Positions 8,524 through 16,665 of a DNA stretch of 35,504 bases are shown here, in pieces. The notes under the pieces are model-generated. The model worked only from the letters and a program-made list of their open reading frames with translations. It made no database searches and had not been told where the DNA came from. How positions within the stretch are numbered: the stretch's first letter is position 1; every line of letters begins with the position of its first letter. The stretch lies in NCBI GenBank assembly GCA_022509225.1, contig JAFLTM010000005.1, forward strand, positions 1 to 35,504. Reading direction: 5' to 3'. Source of the DNA: Muribaculaceae bacterium (GTDB lineage: Bacteria > Bacteroidota > Bacteroidia > Bacteroidales > Muribaculaceae). The position numbers and the translations under genes are program-made.

Positions 8524-9774
8524 TTATTGTTCAGTGTAAAAATTGATTATTTTCAAGATTTCCTTCTCGCAGACCGGACAGAAAGTCGGGAAGAAATTGT
8601 CGCGCATCCGGCATGTTTCAGTAGGCCTAAAGATGCCAAGGGTCTTGTAGCCTCCCCCCTGGAAGACACCAACTTTTTCTCCATCTGCAATATCAGCCCA
8701 TTTTGAATCGAAATCAACCATTGTGGTGATATTCGCCTCCCATGGTTCAACATCAAGCGGATAAGTGTCGTCTTCCTCATCAGCATAGAAATATTCGTCG
8801 GCCAAACCGGCAAAACTGTGGCCGAATTCATGCACCGCCACAGGCAATGTGAATCTGTTTTTTGCAGCCGCAACCTGGTAAGAGTTGAAAATTCCCCCAC
8901 CTCCATATTCAGGTGTGTTCACAACCACAAACAGATGTTCGTAAGGAATCCCCTCCAATGCTTCATGCATTGCCTTTACTTTGGGAACAGTGAGATAGCG
9001 AGGAGAATGGAACGTGCTGAAATGTGATCCGAAAGCCGTCTCCTTCCATTCATCCTTGACAGGGATACTCACGCCGCTGTCGCGAGAGGGGACGGGCACA
9101 GCAACAAAATTGAATTTATCTTTCTTTGATGCAAAGGGTTCGTAAGAAAGAATTTCATTTACAATCTTTTGGGAGTGATTTATGAACGAATCCATTTCGG
9201 CTTCGGTGTAGCCCTCCGAAAGTATCGCGATATCAATCACATCCTTGGGGTCTCCCCCTTTATGAAGATATTGATGTGGACGTGGCGACGCTCCTCTTCG
9301 CGCCACAAGCTCATTATCCGGCTTATAAAGATAGCTTAAAGTCGATATATCTTTATGACGGTTATTCCTGAGTTCTATCTTTATCACCGTCTCTTTCTTG
9401 GGGAGGGGGAGAAGGAAAGAATTTTCAAATGAGCGTGGAGTTTCAAATGCTTCAGGCGTCACAAGCCATTCTTGAAACAAGGTAGAGAATGAATTGACAT
9501 AAAGTGTGTCGCCGGTTGCAGGGTCAAGCATAAGTACAGTGCCGTTTCCCTTAGCCGGAGTGTCCTTAAGCCGTGTCCTTCTTCCGTACCATCCCGGCTG
9601 CTTTGATTCTGAGGTCAAGCTTGGCGAGACATCACCGTCAATACCTGAAAAGACATAATCAACTCTCAGAGTGCTATCGTTGAAAATATCTTCAAAATTC
9701 TCTTTCGGAGCCCCTGTCATCAAACAAAGACCCGAAAGAGACAATATCATTGTTATTGAAAAACGTTTCTTCAT
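8524..9774 (-). CDS. M64-family (IgA peptidase-like) secreted metallopeptidase
   Basis: Signal peptide; HEFGHSFAGLADEY zinc motif; DVIDIAILSEGYTEAEMDSF. Confidence 0.88.
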   Translation of the reverse strand: MKKRFSITMILSLSGLCLMTGAPKENFEDIFNDSTLRVDYVFSGIDGDVSPSLTSESKQPGWYGRRTRLKDTPAKGNGTVLMLDPATGDTLYVNSFSTLFQEWLVTPEAFETPRSFENSFLLPLPKKETVIKIELRNNRHKDISTLSYLYKPDNELVARRGASPRPHQYLHKGGDPKDVIDIAILSEGYTEAEMDSFINHSQKIVNEILSYEPFASKKDKFNFVAVPVPSRDSGVSIPVKDEWKETAFGSHFSTFHSPRYLTVPKVKAMHEALEGIPYEHLFVVVNTPEYGGGGIFNSYQVAAAKNRFTLPVAVHEFGHSFAGLADEYFYADEEDDTYPLDVEPWEANITTMVDFDSKWADIADGEKVGVFQGGGYKTLGIFRPTETCRMRDNFFPTFCPVCEKEILKIINFYTEQ

Positions 9775-9786
9775 GATGCCGGCAGT

Positions 9787-12700
9787 TTATTCAACAGTGT
9801 CGCCGATTACTTCAAATTCAGCTCCCGAGGCATATTCCCTGCCATCCTGAGAACTCAAAGCTCTCAGACGAATGTAACGTCCTTTAACAGGTTTCTCGAA
9901 TGTGATGGTTTTCTTCTCCTTACTTCTGTCGAAGGAACCTTTTGCAACAGGTTCACCCCAATTATCCGGAGAATCGGAAATATAAATTTCATAATCCTTG
10001 ATATCACCTGTGCGCGACCAGTCTTGACGAGGAAGGTAAGACACAGATTTAATCATCTGTTGCTCGCCGGCATCGAAATCTACCCAATGCGGATATTGCG
10101 CCACAGTCACTGAATACATTGTGTGCCATATAGATGACGGGTCTCTGTCAACAAGGAATGAAGCCTCACCATCTTCCGGTTCCTGGCTGCTTGCATAAAT
10201 GGGTATCAACGGAACCGCTTCAATAAATGAATAATTTTCAGTTGACGATATGGCGGGATTATCCTTTAGCCAAGCCTTGATTGTTCCACCTTTCCTCAGG
10301 TTGATTGGCTCTGTGTAGGTCGAGGGTTTCTTAGCGCCATCTATAGAATAAAGAATCTCTACATTTTCCGGATAGTCAAGCGTCACGGTTCCCTTTCTGT
10401 CGCGGGTCATTCCCAAAGGTTTATATCCGTTGGGACTTACCTTTGCCTCCTTGGAGAGGTCAGCATCGTTCACCGGCTTGATAATCAATGTGAAGCGATC
10501 TCCGTCAGCCTTCACCCTATCCGGATCGAGAGGGCCACCCTGTCCACAACTTGCACCACCGAGACCGGTGACACCGAGATCAAGATGAAGTGTTGTGCTT
10601 CCCTTTTCTTGCAACTTGTAGGGATGATTGGCTTCAAACAGCTGCATCTCCGTGTAGGGAAGAGCCGATGCCGACATTAATTCAGGTGCAATAAACATCA
10701 CCCCTTGATTGCCGTCGGTCAAAGCAGCCCATCTCACCTCTTCACGGTTGCCGTTACTTTGAGGACGTGTATAGTCAGTGTACATATCTTTTACAGGTGC
10801 TGAATATTTGCCAACGAACTGGCCGGTTTTTCTGTCGGCATAATTCTCTTCCGGTCCGCGACCGTAATAAGTGAATGTTCCGAATTCATCAGGCACCTCC
10901 AGGGTGTAGCCCATGCGAGGCAACGTGAGAAGCTGATTGTTGGAAGTGATGTAAGAATTCAGTTCTATGGTGCCGTCGGGGAACACTGTCCACACCTGAT
11001 TGGTTGTTACCTTGAAATTATCCGGTCCGAACGGTACGGAATCAATCTCCTCTATGGTATAGACACCGGCTGCATTACCATTTCCTCCTTTCATCTTTCC
11101 TCCGTTGGGAGCTTGGCTCTCGATTGTAAAGATCAGAACCTGATTGCCATCTTTATCTACCTGCGATTCTGAAGAAGTGACTTTGTGCTTAAGGTTATAA
11201 AGACCGTTTGCAAACCATTGGTCGGCTATCCAGTTGTCATTGTTCAGGTAAGCCCTGAAAAGGTCAAGTACCGGGCCGTTACCGGGTGTCACGACATCCT
11301 TTCCTCCGTAGGTCAATCGATTGAATGTTCCCTTTTCCGTATCGAATTCAACTTTGAAATCTTTTCCGGTAATTGTCTGGATATTGCCGTTTTTAGTTGA
11401 TTGCAGTTTCCCTGTTTCCGTTGTGGCAGGAGTAATTGCAGGAGCCTTTACCGGCAGCTGCTCGGCCATCTGCTCGTAGCCGGCTTCAGCCCATGGGGTT
11501 GCTTCATTTTGAAGAAGACTAACGTTGAGGAAGTATTCGCTTTCCGGCTTGAGGTCGGCAGTGGAATAAGGAACTGAAAGTGTTTTTTTCTCACGCGGAC
11601 CGATATTCATGGATTCAGGTGAGAGTTTACCCGTTTTCACAGGCACTCCATCTTCCAGCAAGCTCCATTCGAGAGTGTAATTGTCTAACGGAGTAAAATA
11701 ATTCTTGTTGAATACTTCAATTTTTCCGTTTTCAATGTCAACAGGCGACACGCCGGCATTCTGATAAACCTTTTTCACCTCCCAATACTGAGGCTTCGGT
11801 TCGTAGTCGCCGAAGATAATACCGTTCATCACGAATTGACCGTCGGTGGGAGTGTCGCCGAAGTCACCGCCGAATGCAAGGTACCGGTCTCCTGTGACGG
11901 GATCGTTATAATAAAGGCTCTGGTCGATCCAGTCCCAGATTGCCCCTCCCATGAAATGGTTTGTGCTTTCTATTGCGTTCCAATAATCCACGAGATTACC
12001 AACGGCGTTGCCCATTGAGTGGGCGTATTCGGAAATGTGGAACGGATATTTGATATCCATCTTGCCCTGCACGGCCTCCTCAACCCATTTGATTGATGGA
12101 TATTGGTTGGAACCTATATCCACTATATCGTTGTTTCGCTCATACTGAACGGGGCGAGATGTGTCGAATTCTTTTATCGCATTATAGGCAACCACGAAAT
12201 TCTCTCCGGGTCCGGCTTCATTTCCGAGCGACCAGATCACTACCGACGGGCTGTTTACCCTTGAATGTACCATCTCCATATTCCTTGCCACATGGGCGTC
12301 GAGGAATTCAGGCACATGCGACAGCGATGCATCGCCGTAATAATACTCGTGACTCTCCAGATTCGCCTCATCCTCAAGGTAGATGCCATATTTATCGGTT
12401 AGATAATACCAGTAAGGATTGTCGGGATAATGAGAATTACGCACATGGTTTATATTGGCACGTTTCATCAACATCACCTCTTTCTCCATATCCTCCCTGG
12501 AAATCGCATGTCCCTTCAATGCATTTGTCTCATGACGGTTAACTCCCTTAAGTTTCACCGGTTGACCGTTGACATAGAAATATCTTCCCGGTAACCCGAA
12601 TTCATCATCTTTAGCATCGGTGTCTTTGAGTTCCACCTTGCGGAAACCCACGTAAGTTGAAACGGTCTCCAACACTTTGCCTTTCTTGTCGACAAGCTGG

Positions 12701-13812
12701 GCCACCAGGGTGTAACGCCATGGCTGCTCCGCACTCCATTTGTTGGGATTTGCAACCTTTATGGTTGCAATCTCCGTTCCTTCTCCTCCTTTTGCAATGT
12801 TGAATGTGCCGGACACCACCTCTGCGGCAATTCCGGGTTCATGGTCATCACTGTAAAGTTTATTTGCAAATAGCTTATAATTGAGCTTAAGGTCGCCCGA
12901 ATTCTTTTCAGAGAGATTCCTGATTTGGGTGCTAACAGTCAGCTCGCCATCCTGATAATCGTTTGTGAGATCGGGAATCACCTTGAAATCCCTTATCTGT
13001 ATCTTATTGGTGGAATAAAGCGACACCGAACGGAAAATGCCGGGCAATCTGAACATATCCTGCGCTTCAAGGAACGAACCGTCGCTGCTGCGATAAACCT
13101 CTACAGCAACCACATTCTCACCTTTCAAAATATACGGGGTTATATCGAAGACAGCGGCATTACGTGAGTTTTTGCTGAATCCGACATATTGTCCGTTGAT
13201 CCATAAGTAGAAGAATGAATCCACTCCGTCAAAATTGATATAGACCTCCCTGCCGTTCCAATCGTCGGGGACAGTGAACGATCTTCTATAAGAGCCAACC
13301 TCATTTCGGTCTTCGAATGTTGTCCAGTTTTCCGGCGGAGTTCTCATCACTCCCCCTTTCCAGTCGCCCGGTGCAACCTTATGATAGAAAATCACCGGTT
13401 GGTTCACATAGATAGGGGTGCCATATTTTTTTGTTCCGTCCGGTTGAAGGCCGGCAATGTTCCAATTTGACGGAACGTTGATATCATCCCAGCCCGATGT
13501 ATTGTAATCGGGTTTGTAAAAATCAACAGGACGTTTATCGGGAGTGTTGACCCAATGAAATTTCCACACACCATCGAGACTCATCCAGTAATTACTGTTT
13601 TCAGGCAACACCAGTTTGGCCTTGTCAAGACTCTCAAAGGCATAGAAAATTGCCTTGGGTTGTTCCTTGTTATAGGCCAGGGAGTCGGGGCTCTGCCACT
13701 CATGACCCCCGGGTGCCTTATCCTGCCCGTAATAAAATCCTTTTAAAACGGTTTGGGAAAATGACGTTCCGGCGAATGCCAGAAGAGATAGGGAAAATAT
13801 GATTTTCTTCAT
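9787..13812 (-). CDS. GH2 beta-galactosidase (LacZ-type) with C-terminal F5/8 (discoidin)-like domain
   Basis: VVIWSLGNEAGPGENF acid/base and FHISEYAHSMGNAVGN nucleophile motifs; N-terminal signal peptide; C-terminal WVDFDAGEQQMIKSVSYLPRQ...GRYIRLRALSSQDG. Confidence 0.93.
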   Translation of the reverse strand: MKKIIFSLSLLAFAGTSFSQTVLKGFYYGQDKAPGGHEWQSPDSLAYNKEQPKAIFYAFESLDKAKLVLPENSNYWMSLDGVWKFHWVNTPDKRPVDFYKPDYNTSGWDDINVPSNWNIAGLQPDGTKKYGTPIYVNQPVIFYHKVAPGDWKGGVMRTPPENWTTFEDRNEVGSYRRSFTVPDDWNGREVYINFDGVDSFFYLWINGQYVGFSKNSRNAAVFDITPYILKGENVVAVEVYRSSDGSFLEAQDMFRLPGIFRSVSLYSTNKIQIRDFKVIPDLTNDYQDGELTVSTQIRNLSEKNSGDLKLNYKLFANKLYSDDHEPGIAAEVVSGTFNIAKGGEGTEIATIKVANPNKWSAEQPWRYTLVAQLVDKKGKVLETVSTYVGFRKVELKDTDAKDDEFGLPGRYFYVNGQPVKLKGVNRHETNALKGHAISREDMEKEVMLMKRANINHVRNSHYPDNPYWYYLTDKYGIYLEDEANLESHEYYYGDASLSHVPEFLDAHVARNMEMVHSRVNSPSVVIWSLGNEAGPGENFVVAYNAIKEFDTSRPVQYERNNDIVDIGSNQYPSIKWVEEAVQGKMDIKYPFHISEYAHSMGNAVGNLVDYWNAIESTNHFMGGAIWDWIDQSLYYNDPVTGDRYLAFGGDFGDTPTDGQFVMNGIIFGDYEPKPQYWEVKKVYQNAGVSPVDIENGKIEVFNKNYFTPLDNYTLEWSLLEDGVPVKTGKLSPESMNIGPREKKTLSVPYSTADLKPESEYFLNVSLLQNEATPWAEAGYEQMAEQLPVKAPAITPATTETGKLQSTKNGNIQTITGKDFKVEFDTEKGTFNRLTYGGKDVVTPGNGPVLDLFRAYLNNDNWIADQWFANGLYNLKHKVTSSESQVDKDGNQVLIFTIESQAPNGGKMKGGNGNAAGVYTIEEIDSVPFGPDNFKVTTNQVWTVFPDGTIELNSYITSNNQLLTLPRMGYTLEVPDEFGTFTYYGRGPEENYADRKTGQFVGKYSAPVKDMYTDYTRPQSNGNREEVRWAALTDGNQGVMFIAPELMSASALPYTEMQLFEANHPYKLQEKGSTTLHLDLGVTGLGGASCGQGGPLDPDRVKADGDRFTLIIKPVNDADLSKEAKVSPNGYKPLGMTRDRKGTVTLDYPENVEILYSIDGAKKPSTYTEPINLRKGGTIKAWLKDNPAISSTENYSFIEAVPLIPIYASSQEPEDGEASFLVDRDPSSIWHTMYSVTVAQYPHWVDFDAGEQQMIKSVSYLPRQDWSRTGDIKDYEIYISDSPDNWGEPVAKGSFDRSKEKKTITFEKPVKGRYIRLRALSSQDGREYASGAEFEVIGDTVE

Positions 13813-13835
13813 GATATTATTGAATCTATAGAGAC

Positions 13836-13843
13836 CAAATTTA
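13836..13843 (-). promoter_or_regulatory. Candidate -7 box TAAATTTG upstream of the GH2 gene
   Basis: Reverse complement of CAAATTTA matches TAnnTTTG, 24 bp upstream of the ATG. Confidence 0.35.
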
Positions 13844-13977
13844 ATAAAAAATGATTATTCAGAAAAATAACCGGCCAGATAATGTGTCACACCCTCCCCA
13901 GGGTCATGAGACCCACATCGGGATTCTCAAAAATCAACTTTTATTATAAGAAAAGCATCACAATCGGAAAAATTAAT

Positions 13978-13985
13978 TACCTTTG
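13978..13985 (+). promoter_or_regulatory. Candidate -7 box TACCTTTG upstream of the MFS sugar permease
   Basis: Matches TAnnTTTG about 75 bp upstream of the ATG; no obvious -33 TTTG. Confidence 0.4.
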
Positions 13986-14058
13986 TGGGAAGGACTTTCT
14001 AAAGAAAGCCGCACACTGCTTATAATCAATTAACTATAAACATCTAATACAAAGCAAA

Positions 14059-15435
14059 ATGACAGATCAAACATCGCCACAAGCCCATCAGGGCGGAAAG
14101 ACGATTGCTATCATAGTCGGATTGTTCTTGTTCGGCATGATTGCATTTGTAACAAACCTTGCAGCTCCAATCGGCACAATCTGGGGATACCAGTTCCAGG
14201 GGAGCAGCTTTCTGGGTATGTTGGGTAATATGATGAACTTCCTTGCCTACCTGTTCATGGGTATCCCGGCAGGAAAACTTCTTTCAAAATTGGGGTACAA
14301 GAAAACCACGCTTTGGGCACTCGCAATCGGAGCAATCGGTATGGCAGTGCAGTATGCCTCCAGCGTTTTTGGAGGAGAAATCCACATTACCGATTCTTTT
14401 GCCCTGAATTTTATCATTTATTTGCTTGGTGCTTTCATCGCCGGTTTCTGTGTCTGCATGCTTAACACTGTTGTTAACCCGTTGCTCAATGTGTTAGGCG
14501 GGGGCGGTAACAAAGGTATGCAGCTTCTCCAGGTGGGTGGCACACTCAACTCCCTTACAGCTACGCTCACTCCGTTCCTGGTAGGTGTGCTTATCGGTGC
14601 TTTGACACCGAGGACCACACTCGGAGATGTAGCCCCATTGTTATGGATAGCAATTGGAGTGTTCGTTGCTGCATTCATAATCTTAAGTTTCGTGACTATT
14701 CCGGAGCCAAATGAAGTTGGGAAAAAAGAAAAAGTCAAATTCACCCACAGTCCCTGGAATTTCAGACATTTCGTTCTAGGTGCGATAGCCATTTTTATCT
14801 ACGTCGGTATCGAAGTTGGTATCCCGGGCACATTGCTGTTCTATCTCTCGGATCAAACGGAACAGGGTGCCGGCATATTGGGTGACGCCTCTACAATTGC
14901 CGGTGCTGTAGTGGCAATCTACTGGATGTTAATGCTTGTAGGACGTTTGATTTCCAGCGTTATCTCGGGTAAGATTTCAGTGCGCAACCAGTTGATCGCG
15001 GTTTCCGGAATGGGAATAATACTTGCCATTCTTGCAATCTGCTGTTCGAAGGATACCACTATTGCGGTTCCCTCTTTTATAGTGGATAGTGGAGCGCAAA
15101 TACCCATCGCAGCATGTTTCTTGGTATTATGTGGTTTGTGCACCTCTGTAATGTGGGGAGCAATCTTCAATCTTGCAACCGAAGGCCTTGGAAAATACAC
15201 GGCTCAGGCATCAGGTATCTTCATGATGATGGTTGTGGGTGGTGGTGTTATTCCATTGGTTCAGCAACTTATTGCAGGAGCTGTGGGATATATGACAAGT
15301 TATTGGCTACAGGTTGCTTGCTTAGGCTTCCTCTTCCTTTATGGAATATGGGGTTGCATCAACGTCAACAAGGATATACCTGTTGAGGATGAAGATGCTA
15401 AAGTGCTTGAGCAGGAGATTCTTAACGCTGAATAA
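14059..15435 (+). CDS. MFS sugar permease (substrate uncertain)
   Basis: 458-aa, about 12 TM ORF; GIPAGKLLSKLGYKKTTLWALAIGAIGM MFS loop motif. Confidence 0.8.
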   Translation: MTDQTSPQAHQGGKTIAIIVGLFLFGMIAFVTNLAAPIGTIWGYQFQGSSFLGMLGNMMNFLAYLFMGIPAGKLLSKLGYKKTTLWALAIGAIGMAVQYASSVFGGEIHITDSFALNFIIYLLGAFIAGFCVCMLNTVVNPLLNVLGGGGNKGMQLLQVGGTLNSLTATLTPFLVGVLIGALTPRTTLGDVAPLLWIAIGVFVAAFIILSFVTIPEPNEVGKKEKVKFTHSPWNFRHFVLGAIAIFIYVGIEVGIPGTLLFYLSDQTEQGAGILGDASTIAGAVVAIYWMLMLVGRLISSVISGKISVRNQLIAVSGMGIILAILAICCSKDTTIAVPSFIVDSGAQIPIAACFLVLCGLCTSVMWGAIFNLATEGLGKYTAQASGIFMMMVVGGGVIPLVQQLIAGAVGYMTSYWLQVACLGFLFLYGIWGCINVNKDIPVEDEDAKVLEQEILNAE

Positions 15436-15457
15436 TAGTATTCACAAATAATTTCGG

Positions 15458-15492
15458 GAGAGTGTGTCAGGAACCATATCCGACACACTCTC
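15458..15492 (+). terminator. Hairpin between the MFS permease and the PNGase-like gene (terminator or attenuator)
   Basis: GAGAGTGTGTC / GACACACTCTC, 11-bp perfect stem, 13-nt loop. Confidence 0.55.
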
Positions 15493-15514
15493 TCAATTTC
15501 TAAATATCAACAAT

Positions 15515-16645
15515 ATGGATAATATAACCAAAGGCTTGTTAATCCTGACTTTATGTGTGCCCGTAAAGGCTTATTCACAGGCAAATCTCGACACCACAAT
15601 AAATCTTTATGACCATGCCGTTTTCTATGACGGGTATCTCAACGAGAATAACCCTGACAAAGATCTCGACGACGGAATCCTGCGTCACTCCACCTCTCTC
15701 TATTCCGTGAAAATGAGTGATGAACAACTGGATAAAATTGGTGAAAAACTCGATATGAATGTTTTTGTCACAGCATGTTGCGACAACTATGACCGTATCG
15801 GAAATATAAATCTCGCCTTCGTTCCAAAAGGTGCATCCGGCTATGCGACGGCAGAAATCGATAGAATCGAGATTGCCAGGTTCATTACACCTTTTATGGA
15901 TAAGAACAAGGAGCCGAATACAGTGCCTTATTCTTATAACATCGATAATCTGAGTGAGATTTTACGCGATACCGACCTGCGGAACCAATATGATTTCTGG
16001 ATAGAATATGAACTGTTTGGCGTGCCATACGCCGCAAACAAACAGATTGAGGGATGTGAAGGACGAAGCGATACCTTTGCAGGAACCCTTGAATTTCAAA
16101 CAGGCGGAAAAACCACACCGACAAAAGGCAACGTGTTGATTCCTATTGTTATCAAAAAACCGGAATATGTTGGCAATAATCTCAACAACTATGACGAAAC
16201 GGCCACCGACACCTTGGGTAAAACCGTGAAAACATACGTTTTTGACGTGCCGGAAGATGTTGAAGATGCGCGCATTATTCTCATCACCTCAAATCATGGA
16301 GCAAACCGAGGCGGGGAGGAATACAATCGACGTGACCACTTTATTTATTACGACGATGAACTTGCGCTAACCTACAAACCGGGACGTCAAAGTTGCGAGC
16401 CTTTCAGAGAGAGAAACACTCAGAGAAACGGAATCTATGGGCGTGAACCATATCCTGACGAAGTCTGGCAATCGTTCAGCAACTGGTGTCCCGGTGATGT
16501 GATCGACACAAGGCTACTGATGATTGGTGATGTGAAAAAAGGGGAACACCAAATTAAAATTAGTGTTCCCGATGCAGAATTTGTAGATCATCAGGGAGAT
16601 ATTCCCGTTTCAATGTATTTTCATGGACATAGACCACAGAAATAA
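15515..16645 (+). CDS. Peptide-N-glycosidase F-like protein (N-glycanase)
   Basis: ITSNHGANRGGEEYNRRDHFIYYDDEL...SCEPFRERNTQRNGIYG...WCPGDVIDTRLL resembles PNGase F C-terminal domain; signal peptide after ATG 15515 (tool start 15464 lies in the hairpin). Confidence 0.75.
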   Translation: MDNITKGLLILTLCVPVKAYSQANLDTTINLYDHAVFYDGYLNENNPDKDLDDGILRHSTSLYSVKMSDEQLDKIGEKLDMNVFVTACCDNYDRIGNINLAFVPKGASGYATAEIDRIEIARFITPFMDKNKEPNTVPYSYNIDNLSEILRDTDLRNQYDFWIEYELFGVPYAANKQIEGCEGRSDTFAGTLEFQTGGKTTPTKGNVLIPIVIKKPEYVGNNLNNYDETATDTLGKTVKTYVFDVPEDVEDARIILITSNHGANRGGEEYNRRDHFIYYDDELALTYKPGRQSCEPFRERNTQRNGIYGREPYPDEVWQSFSNWCPGDVIDTRLLMIGDVKKGEHQIKISVPDAEFVDHQGDIPVSMYFHGHRPQK

Positions 16646-16665
16646 CTGAATCAGTTATTTCTGTG
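16635..16665. repeat. Perfect 15-bp inverted repeat (1-nt spacer) shared by the convergent 3' ends of the PNGase-like and GH20 genes; possible bidirectional terminator
   Basis: CACAGAAATAACTGA-A-TCAGTTATTTCTGTG; contains both stop codons. Confidence 0.85.

Noticed and set aside
13901-13914. GGGTC-ATGA-GACCC mini-hairpin between the divergent GH2 and MFS genes as an operator
   Set aside because: Only a 5-bp stem; expected by chance at this length.
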